This document shows, in pieces, positions 63,157-64,000 of a stretch of DNA of 64,000 bases. How positions within the stretch are numbered: position 1 is the stretch's first letter; each line of letters starts with the position of its first letter. The position numbers and the translations under genes were made by a program. Source of the stretch: Orbaceae bacterium BiB (lineage in GTDB: Bacteria; Pseudomonadota; Gammaproteobacteria; Enterobacterales; Orbaceae). The notes below the pieces were generated by a model. That model saw only the letters and a program-made list of their open reading frames with translations, did not search any database and was not told the origin of the DNA. The stretch covers positions 1,823,210 to 1,887,209 of the forward strand of contig CP133958.1 of assembly GCA_036251205.1 (NCBI GenBank), read 5' to 3'.

Positions 63157-64000
63157 TTATACTAGAGATTGCAACGCTTTAATTTTATTTTTATGAAACT
63201 TAATACGATCTAAGCCCGCAGATAAATCAGCAATTAAATCATCTGGATCTTCAAGCCCAATATGGACACGAATTAATGTTCCTTCAAAATTAGCACCACT
63301 GATCGGCCTTATTTTAGCGATCTCTTCGGGTTGATGAGCTAAAATTAATGACTCAAAGCCACCCCAAGAATAAGCCATTGAAAATAATTGAAATTCATCT
63401 AAAAAATCAGCAAGCTGAACTTCTGAAAGACGCTCTGTTAACGTAAATGAAAATAGACCGCTATAGCCTAAAAAATCACGTCTAAAGAATTGGTATCCCT
63501 TACAACTAGAGAGTGCAGGATGATTAACTCGCTCAACTTTTGGATGTTTTGCTAACCATTTCGCCACTTTTAAGCTACTTTTTTGATGCTGCATTAAACG
63601 TACCGCTAATGTACGTAATCCTCTGGCTGTAACATATGCAGTATCAGCATCACACATTTGACCCATTAGATATGATCGCTCTCGCAACTGAGGCCAGCAA
63701 CGTTCATTAGCAACGGCAGTACCTATCATCGCATCTGAATGACCAACTAAATATTTAGTACCCGCTTGGATAGAGATATCAATACCGAATTCAAGCGCTT
63801 TAAATAACACGCCGGCACCCCATGTATTATCAATCATAATGATAATGTCAGGATTTATTTTACGTGCAGCACTCACAATCGCTGGAATGTCGTGGATCTC
63901 CATGGTGATTGAACTCGGCGCCTCTAAAAATAGTACTTTGGTATTAGGTTGAATATATTTTGTAATATATCGGCCAATTAATGCTGGAAAATAGCTCGTC
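63157..64000 (-). CDS. metC: Cystathionine beta-lyase MetC (partial, N-terminus outside window)
   Basis: This PLP enzyme cleaves cystathionine to homocysteine, ammonia and pyruvate. The frame is open to the window edge; upstream of the internal ATG at 63903 it continues as [18 protein letters not shown], so that ATG is not the start. The PLP lysine is in [18 protein letters not shown], the Asp in [11 protein letters not shown], and [12 protein letters not shown] is typical. About 280 C-terminal residues are visible of about 395. Confidence 0.95.
   Translation of the reverse strand, partial: TSYFPALIGRYITKYIQPNTKVLFLEAPSSITMEIHDIPAIVSAARKINPDIIIMIDNTWGAGVLFKALEFGIDISIQAGTKYLVGHSDAMIGTAVANERCWPQLRERSYLMGQMCDADTAYVTARGLRTLAVRLMQHQKSSLKVAKWLAKHPKVERVNHPALSSCKGYQFFRRDFLGYSGLFSFTLTERLSEVQLADFLDEFQLFSMAYSWGGFESLILAHQPEEIAKIRPISGANFEGTLIRVHIGLEDPDDLIADLSAGLDRIKFHKNKIKALQSLV

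Overview
The window is a stretch of an AT-rich gammaproteobacterial chromosome. Gene order is that of Enterobacterales and Pasteurellales relatives: trpBA, cpxA-cpxR next to fieF-pfkA, rplU-rpmA-yhbE-obgE, tyrS-pdxY, rodZ-ispG-hisS-yfgM-bamB-der-yfgJ, grpE facing nadK, and atpBEFHAGDC. The low GC, the compact set of genes and the protein sequences fit the Orbaceae (Gilliamella, Frischella, Orbus type gut symbionts). That placement is inference from memory; no search was run. I found no rRNA, tRNA, CRISPR array or prophage.

Layout. 1-2100: end of trpCF, then trpB and trpA. 2266-3881: epmB facing efp. 3895-5278: a nest of two IS3-family elements sitting inside what was a symmetric terminator between efp and trmL. 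5283-7903: trmL, cpxA, cpxR on the minus strand. 8097-11917: fieF, pfkA, a yjdJ-type acetyltransferase, gltX. 12211-13884: asnB. 13967-18737 (minus): an uncharacterised secreted protein coupled to a VanW-family protein, an arabinose-5-phosphate isomerase, and a Sel1-repeat protein ending in an AMIN-like domain. 19147-23885: a sugar-acid catabolic cassette (DeoR-type regulator, DUF1537 kinase, PdxA2 dehydrogenase, GntP permease). 24176-31282: nitrite reduction (nirB, nirD, a nirC remnant, cysG) convergent with the nitrate sensor pair narX-narL. 31495-34346: rplU, rpmA, yhbE, obgE. 34415-34547: a Fur box and a RyhB-like small RNA. 34550-37776: small lipoprotein, smrB, nth, putP. 37945-40107: tyrS, pdxY. 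40159-47648: short rodZ, ispG, hisS, yfgM, bamB, der, yfgJ, adk. 47747-51888: a PmrA-type box followed by a PAP2 phosphatase, a lipid A phosphoethanolamine transferase and a PmrAB-like two-component system. 51943-54940: grpE, nadK, xanP. 55126-61575: the ATP synthase operon. 61832-64000: tilS and the C-terminal two thirds of metC.

How parts work together. NarX/NarL probably controls the neighbouring nirBD-cysG genes; a good NarL-type 7-2-7 site lies upstream of nirB, and CysG makes the sirohaem that NirB needs. The kinase, PdxA2 and permease form a plausible D-threonate/D-erythronate uptake and breakdown route, controlled by the regulator at the head of the cluster, which has repeated TGTGAA half-sites upstream. 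The pmr-like operon should remodel lipid A and recycle undecaprenyl phosphate under self-control. The strongest new element is the small RNA at about 34442-34547: a near-perfect Fur box over its promoter, a 20-base match to the RyhB seed region as I remember it, and a clean intrinsic terminator.
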